From assembly GCA_001788495.1 (NCBI GenBank), contig MGCF01000092.1, positions 1,071-44,403 of the forward strand: a DNA stretch of 43,333 nucleotides, given 5' to 3'. The notes under the pieces are model-generated. The model was given only the letters and a program-made list of their open reading frames with translations, searched no databases and was not told where the DNA came from. Of the stretch, positions 30,471-40,180 are shown piece by piece (within the stretch, counting starts at the first letter, position 1; every line of letters begins with the position of its first letter). Made by a program: the position numbers and the translations under genes. The stretch comes from Candidatus Rokubacteria bacterium RIFCSPLOWO2_02_FULL_73_56. GTDB lineage: Bacteria; Methylomirabilota; Methylomirabilia; Rokubacteriales; CSP1-6.

Positions 30471-31324
30471 GGGGCTTCTGGCGCGCGCTCAAGCGCAACC
30501 GCCTCGCGCTGATCGGCGGCGTGGTCGTCGTGATCCTCGTCGGGATCGCGGTGCTGGCGCCGCGGCTCGCCGCGTGGGACCCGAACCGGCCCGACGTGAA
30601 CCGGATCCTGGAGCCGCCCTCGCGCGCGCACCTCTTCGGCACCGACGCCCTCGGGCGCGACGTGCTCTCCCGGATGCTCTACGGCTCGCGCGTCTCGCTC
30701 GCCGTCGGGTTCGTCTCGGTCGGCATCGCGGTGCTGCTCGGCACGGTGCTCGGCGCCGCGGCCGGCTACCACGGCGGGCTGGTGGACGCCGCGATCATGC
30801 GCGGGGTGGACCTCATGCTCGTGTTCCCGCGCTTTTTCCTGCTGCTCGCCGTGCTCGCGTTCCTGACCCCGTCGATCTGGACGATCATGGCGGTGATCGG
30901 GCTCACGGGCTGGATGGGCGTCGCGCGCCTGGTCCGGGCCGAGTTCCTCGCGCTCAAGGAGCGCGAGTTCGTCATCTGGTCGCAGTCGATCGGCGCCGGC
31001 GGGCTCCGCATCGTGTGGCGCCACATCCTGCCGAACGCGATGGCGCCCGTGCTCGTCGCGATGACGCTCGGCATCCCGGCGGCGATCCTCACGGAGTCGG
31101 GGCTCTCGTTCCTCGGCCTCGGCGTCCGGCCGCCGCACGCGACCTGGGGCAACATCCTGAACGAGGGCCGGGACGCGATCGAGATCGCCTGGTGGCTGTC
31201 CGTGTACCCGGGGCTCGCGATCCTCGTGACCGTGCTCTCCTACAACCTGCTCGGGGAGGGGATCCGCGACGCGCTCGACCCGCGCCTGCGCCAGGGTGCG
31301 GGGCGAATTGCGACGCGCGGGTAG
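30467..31324 (+). CDS. Peptide ABC transporter permease (DppC-like)
   Basis: [75 protein letters not shown]-type EAA region. Confidence 0.93.
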   Translation: MRGFWRALKRNRLALIGGVVVVILVGIAVLAPRLAAWDPNRPDVNRILEPPSRAHLFGTDALGRDVLSRMLYGSRVSLAVGFVSVGIAVLLGTVLGAAAGYHGGLVDAAIMRGVDLMLVFPRFFLLLAVLAFLTPSIWTIMAVIGLTGWMGVARLVRAEFLALKEREFVIWSQSIGAGGLRIVWRHILPNAMAPVLVAMTLGIPAAILTESGLSFLGLGVRPPHATWGNILNEGRDAIEIAWWLSVYPGLAILVTVLSYNLLGEGIRDALDPRLRQGAGRIATRG

Positions 31325-31336
31325 CCGCGCTATACT
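31308..31336 (+). promoter_or_regulatory. Promoter for tRNA-Leu: TTGCGA-N17-TATACT
   Basis: -10 ends 10 nt before the mature tRNA 5' end; overlaps 3' end of permease gene. Confidence 0.6.
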
Positions 31337-31346
31337 TCGTCTCCGC

Positions 31347-31431
<85 letters not shown>

Positions 31432-31510
31432 ACCCTCCTTCCCGCGCTTCGTTCCGACGCCCTGGCCCCGCACCCCGCGGCGCGTCCCCGTGCGACGGCG
31501 CCGACCGCTG

Positions 31511-31519
31511 TGGCATAAT
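31511..31519 (+). promoter_or_regulatory. Extended -10 candidate (TG-G-CATAAT) for lipA-nuo2-pdh
   Basis: tggcataatg, 33 nt upstream of lipA ATG. Confidence 0.4.
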
Positions 31520-31552
31520 GCGCTGGTTCGAGCGGACGGGAAGACTGCCCAA

Positions 31553-32458
31553 ATGACACACTCACTCCCCGTGCTGCAACCCGCGGCGCCGACCCCGGGG
31601 CGCAAGCCCGAGTGGCTCAAGGTGCGGGCGCCCGGCGGCCCCAGCTACATGCGGCTCAAGAGCCGCATGCGCGGGTGGAACCTGCACTCGGTCTGCGAGG
31701 AGGCGCACTGCCCCAACATCGGCGAGTGCTGGGAGGACGCGACCGCGACGTTCATGATCCTGGGCGACGTGTGCACGCGCAACTGCGCTTACTGCGCGAT
31801 CGCCCACGGCCGGCCCGTGTGGGAGGACCGCGAGGAGCCCGAGCGGATCGGCCGGGCGGTCGGCGAGCTCGGCCTGGAGTACGTGGTGATCACCTCGGTC
31901 AACCGCGACGACCTCGCGGACGGCGGGGCCGCGCACTGGGCCGCGACCGTGCGCGCGGTGCGCCGGCACGCGCCGGCGTGCCGGGTCGAGGCGCTGATCC
32001 CGGACTTCCAGGGCAGCGTCGCGTCGCTCGAGGCGGTCCTCGCCGCGCGGCCAGACGTGCTCAACCACAACACCGAGACGGTCCCGCGCCTGTACGGGGT
32101 CGCGCGGCACGGCGGCCGCTACGAGCGGCCGCTCGCGATCTTCCGGCACGCGCGCGCGGTCGTGCCAGGCCTCGTGACCAAGTCCGGGATCATGCTGGGT
32201 CTCGGCGAGACGCGCGACGAGCTGGTGGCGACCCTGCGCGACCTGCGCGAGGTCTCCGTGTCGATCCTGACGCTCGGCCAGTACCTCCGCCCGTCGCCCG
32301 CGCACCTGCCGGTGGCGCGCTACTACGCGCCCGAGGAGTTCCGGGAGCTCGCGGCGCTCGGGCGCGAGCTCGGCTTCGCGCACGTCGAGTCCGGGCCGCT
32401 CGTGCGCAGCTCGTACCACGCCAAGCGGCAGGCCCACGCCGCGGGGGTGACGGCATGA
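31553..32458 (+). CDS. lipA: Lipoyl synthase (radical SAM)
   Basis: [75 protein letters not shown]. Confidence 0.96.
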   Translation: MTHSLPVLQPAAPTPGRKPEWLKVRAPGGPSYMRLKSRMRGWNLHSVCEEAHCPNIGECWEDATATFMILGDVCTRNCAYCAIAHGRPVWEDREEPERIGRAVGELGLEYVVITSVNRDDLADGGAAHWAATVRAVRRHAPACRVEALIPDFQGSVASLEAVLAARPDVLNHNTETVPRLYGVARHGGRYERPLAIFRHARAVVPGLVTKSGIMLGLGETRDELVATLRDLREVSVSILTLGQYLRPSPAHLPVARYYAPEEFRELAALGRELGFAHVESGPLVRSSYHAKRQAHAAGVTA

Positions 32459-32805
32459 CCTTCGCGCCGCTCCTGATGACGTTCGCGTTCGCGGCGCTCG
32501 TGGCGGGCGCGCTGCTCGGCATCCCGAAGCTCCTCGCGCCGCGGCGGCTCTCGCCGGTCAAGGCCGAGCCGTTCGAGTGCGGCAAGGACCCGATCGCGGT
32601 CTCGGAGGGCCGGTTCGCGATCAAGTTCTCGACGGTCGCGATCTTCTTCATCCTCATCGACATCGAGCTGGTGTTCGTCTGGCCCTGGGCGATGCTCTAT
32701 CGCTCGCTCGGTTGGTTCGGGTTCGCGGAGATGATGGTGTTCCTCGGCATCCTGATGCTCGGGTTCCTCTACGTGTGGCGCAAGGGAGGACTCGAATGGG
32801 AGTAG
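32455..32805 (+). CDS. nuoA: NADH-quinone oxidoreductase subunit A (cluster 2)
   Basis: [84 protein letters not shown] overlap with lipA. Confidence 0.92.
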   Translation: MTFAPLLMTFAFAALVAGALLGIPKLLAPRRLSPVKAEPFECGKDPIAVSEGRFAIKFSTVAIFFILIDIELVFVWPWAMLYRSLGWFGFAEMMVFLGILMLGFLYVWRKGGLEWE

Positions 32806-33254
32806 GCACGTTCTTCACGTCCAGGCTCGACGCCGCGATCGGCTGGGCGCGGAAATACTCGATCTTCCAGTACCCGTTCATCACGGCGTGCTGCGGCATG
32901 GAGTACATGGCCGTGGCGTGCTCGCACTACGACATCGACCGGTTCGGCGCCGGGCTGCCGCGCTTCTCGCCGCGGCAGGCGGACGTGCTGTTCGTGGTCG
33001 GGACGATCAGCCACAAGATGGCGCCCGTCCTCAAGCGCGTGTACGACCAGATGACCGAGCCCAAGTGGGTCGTGGCCTTCGGCGTGTGCACGTGCACGGG
33101 GGGCTTCTACAACAACTACGCCACCGTCCAGGGCATCGACACGATCATCCCGGTGGACGTGTACATCCCCGGCTGCCCGCCGCGGCCCGAGTCCGTGATC
33201 GACGGCCTCATGAAGCTCCAGGACAGGATCGCGGCGCAGGTCCAGAGGTTCTAG
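32796..33254 (+). CDS. nuoB: NADH-quinone oxidoreductase subunit B (cluster 2)
   Basis: FITACCGMEYMAVACSHYDIDRFG; FGVCTCTGGFYNNYATVQGIDTIIPVDVYIPGCPPRPE. Confidence 0.94.
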   Translation: MGVGTFFTSRLDAAIGWARKYSIFQYPFITACCGMEYMAVACSHYDIDRFGAGLPRFSPRQADVLFVVGTISHKMAPVLKRVYDQMTEPKWVVAFGVCTCTGGFYNNYATVQGIDTIIPVDVYIPGCPPRPESVIDGLMKLQDRIAAQVQRF

Positions 33255-33751
33255 TGGACGGCGCGGCCATCCTCGAGCGGGTGCGGGCGCGCTTCGGCCC
33301 GGGCGTGGTCGACACGCACGACCACCACGGCGACCACACCGCGGTCGTCACGCGCGACGTGCTCCTGTCGGTGCTCGCGTGGTGCCGCGACGAGCCCGCG
33401 CTCGCGTTCGACATGCTCACGGACCTGACGGCCGTGGACTACCTGCAGTACCCCGGGCGCGAGGACGGCCCGCGCTTCGAGGTCGTCTACCAGCTCTACT
33501 CGGTGCCGCACAACCACCGGCTGCGGGTCAAGGTGCGCGTCGAGGAGGACGCCGCCGTCGTCCCGAGCGCGGTCGCCCTCTGGCCGATCGCCAACTGGCT
33601 CGAGCGCGAGGTCTGGGACATGTTCGGCGTCCGGTTCCAGGGGCATCCGGACCCGCGGCGGCTCCTCATGTACGAGGAGTTCGTGGGCCACCCGCTCCGC
33701 AAGGACTACCCCATCGACCGGCGGCAGCCGCTGATCGGCCCGGGGACGTGA
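33254..33751 (+). CDS. nuoC: NADH-quinone oxidoreductase subunit C (cluster 2)
   Basis: [82 protein letters not shown]. Confidence 0.94.
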   Translation: MDGAAILERVRARFGPGVVDTHDHHGDHTAVVTRDVLLSVLAWCRDEPALAFDMLTDLTAVDYLQYPGREDGPRFEVVYQLYSVPHNHRLRVKVRVEEDAAVVPSAVALWPIANWLEREVWDMFGVRFQGHPDPRRLLMYEEFVGHPLRKDYPIDRRQPLIGPGT

Positions 33752-33760
33752 GCGCGGGCC

Positions 33761-35134
33761 ATGGCCGAGCCGACACGGCGCGAGTTCGTGCTGGGCGAAG
33801 GGGGCGGGACCGGCGGCGGGAGCCAGAACCTGCTGGTCGGTCTGGGGCCCTCGCATCCGGCCATGCACGGCATCATCCGCATCGCGGCCGAGCTCGACGG
33901 CGAGACCATCGTGCGAGCGGACGTGGAGATCGGGTATCTCCATCGGGCGTTCGAGAAAGACTGCGAAGTGGGCGGATGGAACAACGCGATCCCGTACACG
34001 GACCGGCTCAATTACGTCTCGCCGCTCATCAACAACTTCGGCTACTGCGCCGCCGTCGAGAAGCTCCTCGGGATCGAGGTCACCGAGCGGTGCAAGTACA
34101 TCCGCGTGATCATGTCCGAGATCTCGCGGGTGTGCGACCACCTCACGTGCATCGGCGCCACCGCGATGGAGCTCGGCGCGTTCACGGCCTTCCTCTACAT
34201 GATCAAGGCCCGCGAGTACCTGTGGGAGCTGGTGGAGGACGTCACGGGGGCGCGGCTCACGATCTCGTACGGTCGTGTCGGGGGCGTCAAGGCCGACCTG
34301 CCCGACGGCCTCGCCGGGAAGGCGCGCAACGCCTTCAAGGAGACGCGCGAGGTCCTGGACGAGGTCCACCGCCTGCTGACCGGCAACCGCATCTTCGTGG
34401 ACCGCATGGTGGGCATCGGCGCGCTCACGCGCGAGGAGACGATCGCGTACGCGATCACGGGCCCGATGCTCCGCGCCGTCGGCGTCCCCTACGACGTGCG
34501 GCGGGCGCGACCGTACGACGTCTACGACCGCCTGGAGTGGGTGATCCCGACGCAGCAGGACGGCGACAACTACGCGCGGTACCTCGTGCGCATCGCCGAG
34601 ATGGAGCAGTCCATGCGCATCGTCGAGCAGGCGCTCGCGATGATCCCGGGCGGGCCGATCAACGTCGACGCCGAGGGGCGGCCGATCGACCCCGCCGCCT
34701 ACGTGGACCGCGGCAAGCAGGGCAAGACCGAGGGCCTGCTGCTCGTGCCGATCACGCTGTCGCCGAACCTCGAGGGCCAGGCGCGCGCCGAGCTGGCCCG
34801 GGTCAGCGTGGGGGACAAGCGGGTCGTCCTGCCGCCCAAGGCGAACACGTACGGCTCCATCGAGGGGCTGATGAACCACTTCATGCTGATCATGGACGGC
34901 TACGGGATCCGGCCCCCGCAGGGGGAGGCGTACGTCCCCGTCGAGGGCGCCAACGGCGAGCTCGGGTTCTACGTCGTCTCCGACGGCTCGGACCGGCCCT
35001 ACCGCGTCCGCTGCCGGCCCCCCTGCCTGCCGCCGATGGCGGCCCTTCACCGCATGATCGAGGGCGAGATGGTGGCCGACCTGGTCCCGACCTTCGGCTC
35101 GGTCAACATGATCGGCGGCGAGCTGGATAGATAA
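33761..35134 (+). CDS. nuoD: NADH-quinone oxidoreductase subunit D (cluster 2)
   Basis: VGLGPSHPAMHGIIRIAAELDGETIVRADVEIGYLHRAFEKDCE; DGSDRPYRVRCRPPCLPPMAALHRMI. Confidence 0.95.
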   Translation: MAEPTRREFVLGEGGGTGGGSQNLLVGLGPSHPAMHGIIRIAAELDGETIVRADVEIGYLHRAFEKDCEVGGWNNAIPYTDRLNYVSPLINNFGYCAAVEKLLGIEVTERCKYIRVIMSEISRVCDHLTCIGATAMELGAFTAFLYMIKAREYLWELVEDVTGARLTISYGRVGGVKADLPDGLAGKARNAFKETREVLDEVHRLLTGNRIFVDRMVGIGALTREETIAYAITGPMLRAVGVPYDVRRARPYDVYDRLEWVIPTQQDGDNYARYLVRIAEMEQSMRIVEQALAMIPGGPINVDAEGRPIDPAAYVDRGKQGKTEGLLLVPITLSPNLEGQARAELARVSVGDKRVVLPPKANTYGSIEGLMNHFMLIMDGYGIRPPQGEAYVPVEGANGELGFYVVSDGSDRPYRVRCRPPCLPPMAALHRMIEGEMVADLVPTFGSVNMIGGELDR

Positions 35135-35246
35135 TGCGAAGCCTCCACATGGCAAGGCCCGCGCGCGGGCCGTCGCTGGACAGATCAGATATGCGAAGCC
35201 TCCACATGGCAAGGCCCGCGGGCGGGCCGTCGCTGGTCAGATCTTC
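35134..35246 (+). repeat. Tandem duplication of a 57-bp unit (35134-35190 and 35191-35246) between nuoD2 and nuoE
   Basis: atgcgaagcctccacatggcaaggcccgcg[c/g]gcgggccgtcgctgg[a/t]cagatc... repeated twice; unit contains the perfect 16-bp palindrome ggcccgcgcgcgggcc in copy 1. Confidence 0.85.
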
Positions 35247-35250
35247 ATGA
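35134..35250 (+). CDS. Candidate 38-aa micro-ORF made of two 19-aa repeats
   Basis: MRSLHMARPARGPSLDRSD-MRSLHMARPAGGPSLVRSS-stop; ATG overlaps nuoD stop (TAATG), TGA overlaps nuoE ATG (ATGA). Below typical gene-caller size; translation unproven. Confidence 0.35.
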   Translation: MRSLHMARPARGPSLDRSDMRSLHMARPAGGPSLVRSS

Positions 35251-35729
35251 CGGCGTCCCGCGTCCAGTTCAGCGGCGAGCAGCTCGCCGAGGTCCGGCGG
35301 CTGCAGGCGCTCTACCCGGACAGGCGCGGCGCGCTCCTGCCCGTGCTCCACATGGCGCAGGACGCCTTCGGCTGGGTCTCGCTCGACGTCGAGGAGTACG
35401 TGGCGGAGCTCTTCGACCTCTCGCCCGCGCACGTGCACGAGGTCGTCACCTTCTACACGCTCTACTTCCGGCAGCCGAAGGGCCGCCACGTCGTCGCCGT
35501 GTGCCACAACCTCTCGTGCCACCTGGCCGGCGCCAAGACCATCCTCGGCCACCTCAAGACCCGGCTCGGGGTCGAGGTCGGCGCGACGACGCCGGACGGC
35601 CGCGTCACGCTCCTGGCGGTCGAGTGCCTGTGCGCGTGCGAGCGCGCGCCGATGATGCAGGTGGACGACCGCTACGAGCTCGACCTGACGCCCGAGAAGG
35701 TCGACCGGATCCTCGAGGGCCTGCGATGA
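35247..35729 (+). CDS. nuoE: NADH-quinone oxidoreductase subunit E (cluster 2)
   Basis: LLPVLHMAQDAFGWVSLDVEEYVAELFDLSPAHVHEVVTFYTLYF; CHNLSCHLAGAKTIL; VECLCACERAPMMQV. Confidence 0.94.
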   Translation: MTASRVQFSGEQLAEVRRLQALYPDRRGALLPVLHMAQDAFGWVSLDVEEYVAELFDLSPAHVHEVVTFYTLYFRQPKGRHVVAVCHNLSCHLAGAKTILGHLKTRLGVEVGATTPDGRVTLLAVECLCACERAPMMQVDDRYELDLTPEKVDRILEGLR

Positions 35730-36952
35730 CCGGCGAGCGGATCCTCATGCGCAACTTCGACCGGCCGGACTCGCACACGCTCGCGGCCTACCGGGCAACC
35801 GGCGGCTACGCGGCGTGGGCGAAGGCCCAGGGGATGGAGCCCGCCGCGATCACCGAGGAGGTCAAGGCCTCGAACCTCCGCGGTCTCGGCGGCGCCGGCT
35901 TCCCGACCGGGACCAAGTGGTCGTTCATCCCGAAGGGGCACACGGGTCCCGTGTACCTCGTCATCAACGCGGACGAGGGCGAGCCGGGCACGTTCAAGGA
36001 CCGGTACCTGCTCGAGCGGGACCCGCACGCGCTGCTCGAGGGCATGCTGATCGCGGCGCGCGCGATCCGCGCGGCCACCGGCTTCGTCTACATCCGCGGC
36101 GAGTACGTCGAGCCCTGGCGCCGGTTCGACGCGGCGGTGCGCGAGGCGTACGACGCCGGGTACCTCGGGAAGGGCTTCGACGTCGTCGTGCACCGCGGCG
36201 CGGGCGCGTACATCTGTGGTGAGGAGACCGGCCTGATCTCGTCGCTGGAAGGGAAGAAGGGCTGGCCGAAGGTCAAGCCTCCGTTTCCGGCGATCAAGGG
36301 CGCCTTCGGCATGCCGACGATCGTCAACAACGTCGAGACGATCAGCCACGTCCCCCACATCATCGACCGGGGCGGGGCGTGGTTCGCCGCCCTCGGCACC
36401 AGGACGCAGGGCGGGACGCGGATGTTCTCGGTCTCCGGACGGGTCGCGCGGCCCGGCGTGTACGAGGCATCGGTCGCGATCACGCTGCGCCAGCTCATCG
36501 ACGACCTGGCGGGCGGCGTCACCGGCAACGGGCGGCTCAAGGGGGTGGTGCCCGGCGGCTCGTCGGCGCCGATCCTCCGGGCGGACGAGATCGACGTGAC
36601 GATGGACGTGGACGGGCTGCGGAACGCCGGGACGATGGCGGGCTCGGCGGGCGTCGTCGTGATGGACGAGACCGTGTCGATCCCCGAGGCGCTCCTGGTC
36701 GTCGCGCGCTTCTACGCGCACGAGAGCTGCGGGCAGTGCACGCCGTGCCGGGAGTCCACCGGCTGGATCTACAAGATGGTCCGCCGGATCGTCGAGGGGC
36801 GCGGCCGCAAGGAGGACCTCGACACGATCCTGGACGTCGCCAGGCGCGGCGCCGGCACGACGATCTGCGCGTTCTACGACGGGGCCGTGGGGCCGTACCT
36901 CTCCTACATCGAGAAGTTCCGGGACGAGTTCGAGGCGCTGATCGCGAAATAG
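35726..36952 (+). CDS. nuoF: NADH-quinone oxidoreductase subunit F (cluster 2)
   Basis: LRGLGGAGFPTGTKWSFIPKG; VINADEGEPGTFKDRYLLERDPH; GAYICGEETGLISSLEGKKG; ESCGQCTPCRESTGW. Confidence 0.96.
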   Translation: MTGERILMRNFDRPDSHTLAAYRATGGYAAWAKAQGMEPAAITEEVKASNLRGLGGAGFPTGTKWSFIPKGHTGPVYLVINADEGEPGTFKDRYLLERDPHALLEGMLIAARAIRAATGFVYIRGEYVEPWRRFDAAVREAYDAGYLGKGFDVVVHRGAGAYICGEETGLISSLEGKKGWPKVKPPFPAIKGAFGMPTIVNNVETISHVPHIIDRGGAWFAALGTRTQGGTRMFSVSGRVARPGVYEASVAITLRQLIDDLAGGVTGNGRLKGVVPGGSSAPILRADEIDVTMDVDGLRNAGTMAGSAGVVVMDETVSIPEALLVVARFYAHESCGQCTPCRESTGWIYKMVRRIVEGRGRKEDLDTILDVARRGAGTTICAFYDGAVGPYLSYIEKFRDEFEALIAK

Positions 36953-36954
36953 CG

Positions 36955-38550
36955 ATGCCCAGGCTCACGATCAACGGCAAAGAGGTCGAGGTCCCCGCGG
37001 GGACGAACCTGATCGAGGCGGCGCGCCGGGTGGGCGTCGAGGTCCCGCACTACTGCTACCACCCGGGCCTGTCCATCGCCGGGCAGTGCCGGCTCTGCAT
37101 GGTGGACATCGAGAAGACGCCGCGCCCGACGATCGCGTGCAACACGCAGGCGGTGGACGGGATGGTCGTCTGGACCGAGACCGACCGCGTGAAGGAGACG
37201 CGCCGCTCGGTCATGGAGTTCCACCTGATCAACCACCCGCTCGACTGCCCCGTGTGCGACCAGGCGGGGGAGTGCTGGCTGCAGATCTACTACATGAAGC
37301 ACGGCCTGTACGACCCCCGGATGACGGACGAGAAGGTCCACAAGCCGAAGGCCGTGCCGCTCGGGCCGCACGTGATCCTCGACGCCGAGCGCTGCATCCT
37401 GTGCTCGCGCTGCGTGCGGTTCTGCGACGAGATCACGAAGACCGGCGAGCTGGGCATCTTCCACCGCGGCGACCACTCGGAGATCGGGCTCTTCCCGGGC
37501 CGGGAGCTCGCCAACCCGTACTCGGCGAACGTCGTCGACATCTGCCCGGTCGGCGCCCTGACCGACCGCGACTTCCGGTTCCAGGTGCGCGTGTGGTACC
37601 TCGACGCGACGAAGTCGATCTGCCCCGGCTGCGCGCGGGGCTGCAACATCGAGGTCCACACGAACCGCCGGCGGCCGCACCACGCCGAGGGCCGGCGCGT
37701 GGCGCGCCTCAAGCCGCGCTACAACGCGGACGTCAACCGCTGGTGGATCTGCGACGCGGGGCGGTACGGGTACGGGGCCGTGGACGACAAGACCCGGCTG
37801 CGCGCGCCGTCGCGCCGCGAGGGCGAGGCGGTCGCCGACGCGACGTGGGAGGAGGCGATCGCCGCGGTCGCCGGCACCCTCGGGCGCCTCCGGCCCGACG
37901 AGCTGGGCGTCATCGCCTCGCCGCGCATGGCCAACGAGGATCTGTTCGCGCTCCGGCGGGTGCTCGAGCGGCGCGGGATCCGCCGCGTCGGCTGCCGGGT
38001 GCCGCCCCGCGAGCCCGGCGACGAGGACGACATCCTCATCCGCGCGGACAAGAACCCGAACGCGCGCGGCGCCGCGCTGCTCGGGCTCGACGGCGACGCG
38101 GCCGCCGTCCTCGCCGCGGCACGCGCGCGGCAGGTGAAGTGCCTCTGGGTGTTCGACCACGACCTGCTCGCGTCGGGCTGGCCCGAGGCCTCCGTGGAGC
38201 AGGCGCTCCGGGCCGTCGAGACGCTGATCTTCACCGGCCCCAACGCCAACGCGACGAGCGAGCGCGCCCACTGGGTGCTGCCGTCGGCCGCGTGGGTGGA
38301 GCGCGAGGGCACGTACACGAACTTCGAGGGGCGCGTGCAGCGCTTCCGCCAGGCGCTCGAGCCGCTCGGGCAGGCGCTCCCCGCGTGGGACCTCCTCGGC
38401 CGCGTCCTCGTGGCGCTCGGCGCCCCGGCGGCGCCGCCGCGCGCGGAGCGCTGGTTCGGCGAGCTGGCGGCCGCGGTCCCCGCGTTCGCCGGCCTGAGCT
38501 ACCGGTCGATCGGCGACGCGGGGCAGGCCGCGGCGACGGGCCCCGCATGA
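36955..38550 (+). CDS. nuoG: NADH-quinone oxidoreductase subunit G, short form of 531 aa (cluster 2)
   Basis: HYCYHPGLSIAGQCRLCMVDIEK; HPLDCPVCDQAGECWLQ; RCILCSRCVRFCDEI; N7-type CPGCARGCN...WWICDAGRYGY; shortened molybdopterin-type C-terminus. Confidence 0.92.
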   Translation: MPRLTINGKEVEVPAGTNLIEAARRVGVEVPHYCYHPGLSIAGQCRLCMVDIEKTPRPTIACNTQAVDGMVVWTETDRVKETRRSVMEFHLINHPLDCPVCDQAGECWLQIYYMKHGLYDPRMTDEKVHKPKAVPLGPHVILDAERCILCSRCVRFCDEITKTGELGIFHRGDHSEIGLFPGRELANPYSANVVDICPVGALTDRDFRFQVRVWYLDATKSICPGCARGCNIEVHTNRRRPHHAEGRRVARLKPRYNADVNRWWICDAGRYGYGAVDDKTRLRAPSRREGEAVADATWEEAIAAVAGTLGRLRPDELGVIASPRMANEDLFALRRVLERRGIRRVGCRVPPREPGDEDDILIRADKNPNARGAALLGLDGDAAAVLAAARARQVKCLWVFDHDLLASGWPEASVEQALRAVETLIFTGPNANATSERAHWVLPSAAWVEREGTYTNFEGRVQRFRQALEPLGQALPAWDLLGRVLVALGAPAAPPRAERWFGELAAAVPAFAGLSYRSIGDAGQAAATGPA

Positions 38551-39644
38551 GCGCGCTCGCGGACCTCGGGATCGTCTTCGGGCGCGTCGCCTTCGCCATG
38601 CTCTTCGTCGTCAACACGGCGGCGCTCCTCGGGTGGGTCGAGCGCAAGCAGTCCGCGATCATGCAGGACCGGATCGGCGCCAACCGCGCCTCGATCCTCG
38701 GCTTCCGCGTGCTGGGGCTCTTCCATCCGATCGCCGACGCGATCAAGATGCTGACGAAAGAGGACTTCAGGCCGGCGCGCGCCGACCGCGTCCTGTTCGC
38801 CCTGGCGCCGTTCGTGTCGGTGTTCTTCGGGCTGGTCGCGTTCGCCTCGATCCCCTTCGGCGACACGCTGCGCGTCGCCGGGCGCGAGGTCCCCCTGCAG
38901 GCGGTCACGCTCAACGTCGGCGTGCTGTACGTGTTCGCGATGCTCTCGCTCGGCGTCTACGGCGTCATGATGGCGGGCTGGTCCTCCGCGAACAACTACG
39001 CGCTCCTCGGCGGCCAGCGCGCGGCCGCGCTCATGATCTCGGCGGAGATCGCGATCGGCGCCTCCATCATGGGCGTCGTGATGGTGTACGGCTCGCTCGA
39101 CCTCATGGACATCGTGCGCGGGCAGGGCGCCCTGCTCTTCGGCTGGATCCCGGCCTGGGGCATCGTCACCCAGCCGCTCGCGTTCGTCCTGTTCGTGACC
39201 GCCGGCATCGCGGCGACCAAGCGCATCCCGTTCGACACGCCCGAGGGCGAGTCGGAGATCATCGGCTACTTCGTCGAGTACAGCGGCATGAAGTTCGGCA
39301 TGTTCCTCATGGCCGACCTCGTGGAGACGACCGTGATCGCGGGGCTGACGACGTCGCTGTTCCTCGGCGGCTGGCAGGTGCCGTACCTCGTCGCCGAGGG
39401 CTTCCGCTTCCCGTGGGGCGCGGCGCTCGCGCTCCCGCACCTGCTCGTCGTGCTCCTCCAGGTGGGCGCCTTCGTCACGAAGGTGAGCGCGATGATCTTC
39501 TTCATGATGCTCGTGCGCTGGACGCTGCCCCGCTTCCGCTACGACCAGGCGATGCGCCTGGGCTGGCTCGGCCTCTTCCCGCTCTCGATCCTCAACATCG
39601 TGCTCACGGGCCTCCTGCTCCTGCTGTGGGGGGCGCGCGCGTGA
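38547..39644 (+). CDS. nuoH: NADH-quinone oxidoreductase subunit H (cluster 2)
   Basis: NTAALLGWVERKQSAIMQDRIGANRASILGFRVLGLFHPIADAIKMLTKED; PFDTPEGESEIIGYFVEYSGMKFGMFLMADLVE. Confidence 0.94.
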   Translation: MSALADLGIVFGRVAFAMLFVVNTAALLGWVERKQSAIMQDRIGANRASILGFRVLGLFHPIADAIKMLTKEDFRPARADRVLFALAPFVSVFFGLVAFASIPFGDTLRVAGREVPLQAVTLNVGVLYVFAMLSLGVYGVMMAGWSSANNYALLGGQRAAALMISAEIAIGASIMGVVMVYGSLDLMDIVRGQGALLFGWIPAWGIVTQPLAFVLFVTAGIAATKRIPFDTPEGESEIIGYFVEYSGMKFGMFLMADLVETTVIAGLTTSLFLGGWQVPYLVAEGFRFPWGAALALPHLLVVLLQVGAFVTKVSAMIFFMMLVRWTLPRFRYDQAMRLGWLGLFPLSILNIVLTGLLLLLWGARA

Positions 39645-40180
39645 GGGTCCTGCAGCGGTTCTACCTCGTCGAGGTCCTCTCGGGCGTGGCGCTCACCGCC
39701 GCGCACTTCTTCCGCAACATGGGCGCCCACGGGCGGCGCGCGCTGGGCCAGAAGAGCGCGCGCGGCGCCGTGACGATCCAGTACCCCGAGGAGCGGCGGC
39801 CGTACTCGCCGCGCCTGCGCTCGCTCCACCGCCTCGTGCGGCGCGAGGACGGCTCGCCCCGCTGCGTCGCGTGCATGATGTGCGAGACCGTGTGTCCGGC
39901 GCACTGCATCTACATCGTGGCGACGGAGCACCCGAACCCGGAGATCGAGAAGGTGCCCGCGCGCTTCGACATCGACATCGGCAAGTGTGTCTTCTGCGGC
40001 TACTGCGTCGAGGCCTGTCCGGAGGACGCGATCCGGATGGACACCGGCATCCTGGAGTTCGCCTCCTACAGCCGCCGCGGGATGATCTACACGCAGGAGA
40101 TGCTGCTGTCGCTCGAGCCGGCCGGGCCGGACGGCCGGCCGCAGTCGCCGATCCCCATCCCGGCGGACCGCCAGCCGTGA
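39641..40180 (+). CDS. nuoI: NADH-quinone oxidoreductase subunit I (cluster 2)
   Basis: [19 protein letters not shown] and [23 protein letters not shown] overlap with nuoH. Confidence 0.94.
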   Translation: MRVLQRFYLVEVLSGVALTAAHFFRNMGAHGRRALGQKSARGAVTIQYPEERRPYSPRLRSLHRLVRREDGSPRCVACMMCETVCPAHCIYIVATEHPNPEIEKVPARFDIDIGKCVFCGYCVEACPEDAIRMDTGILEFASYSRRGMIYTQEMLLSLEPAGPDGRPQSPIPIPADRQP

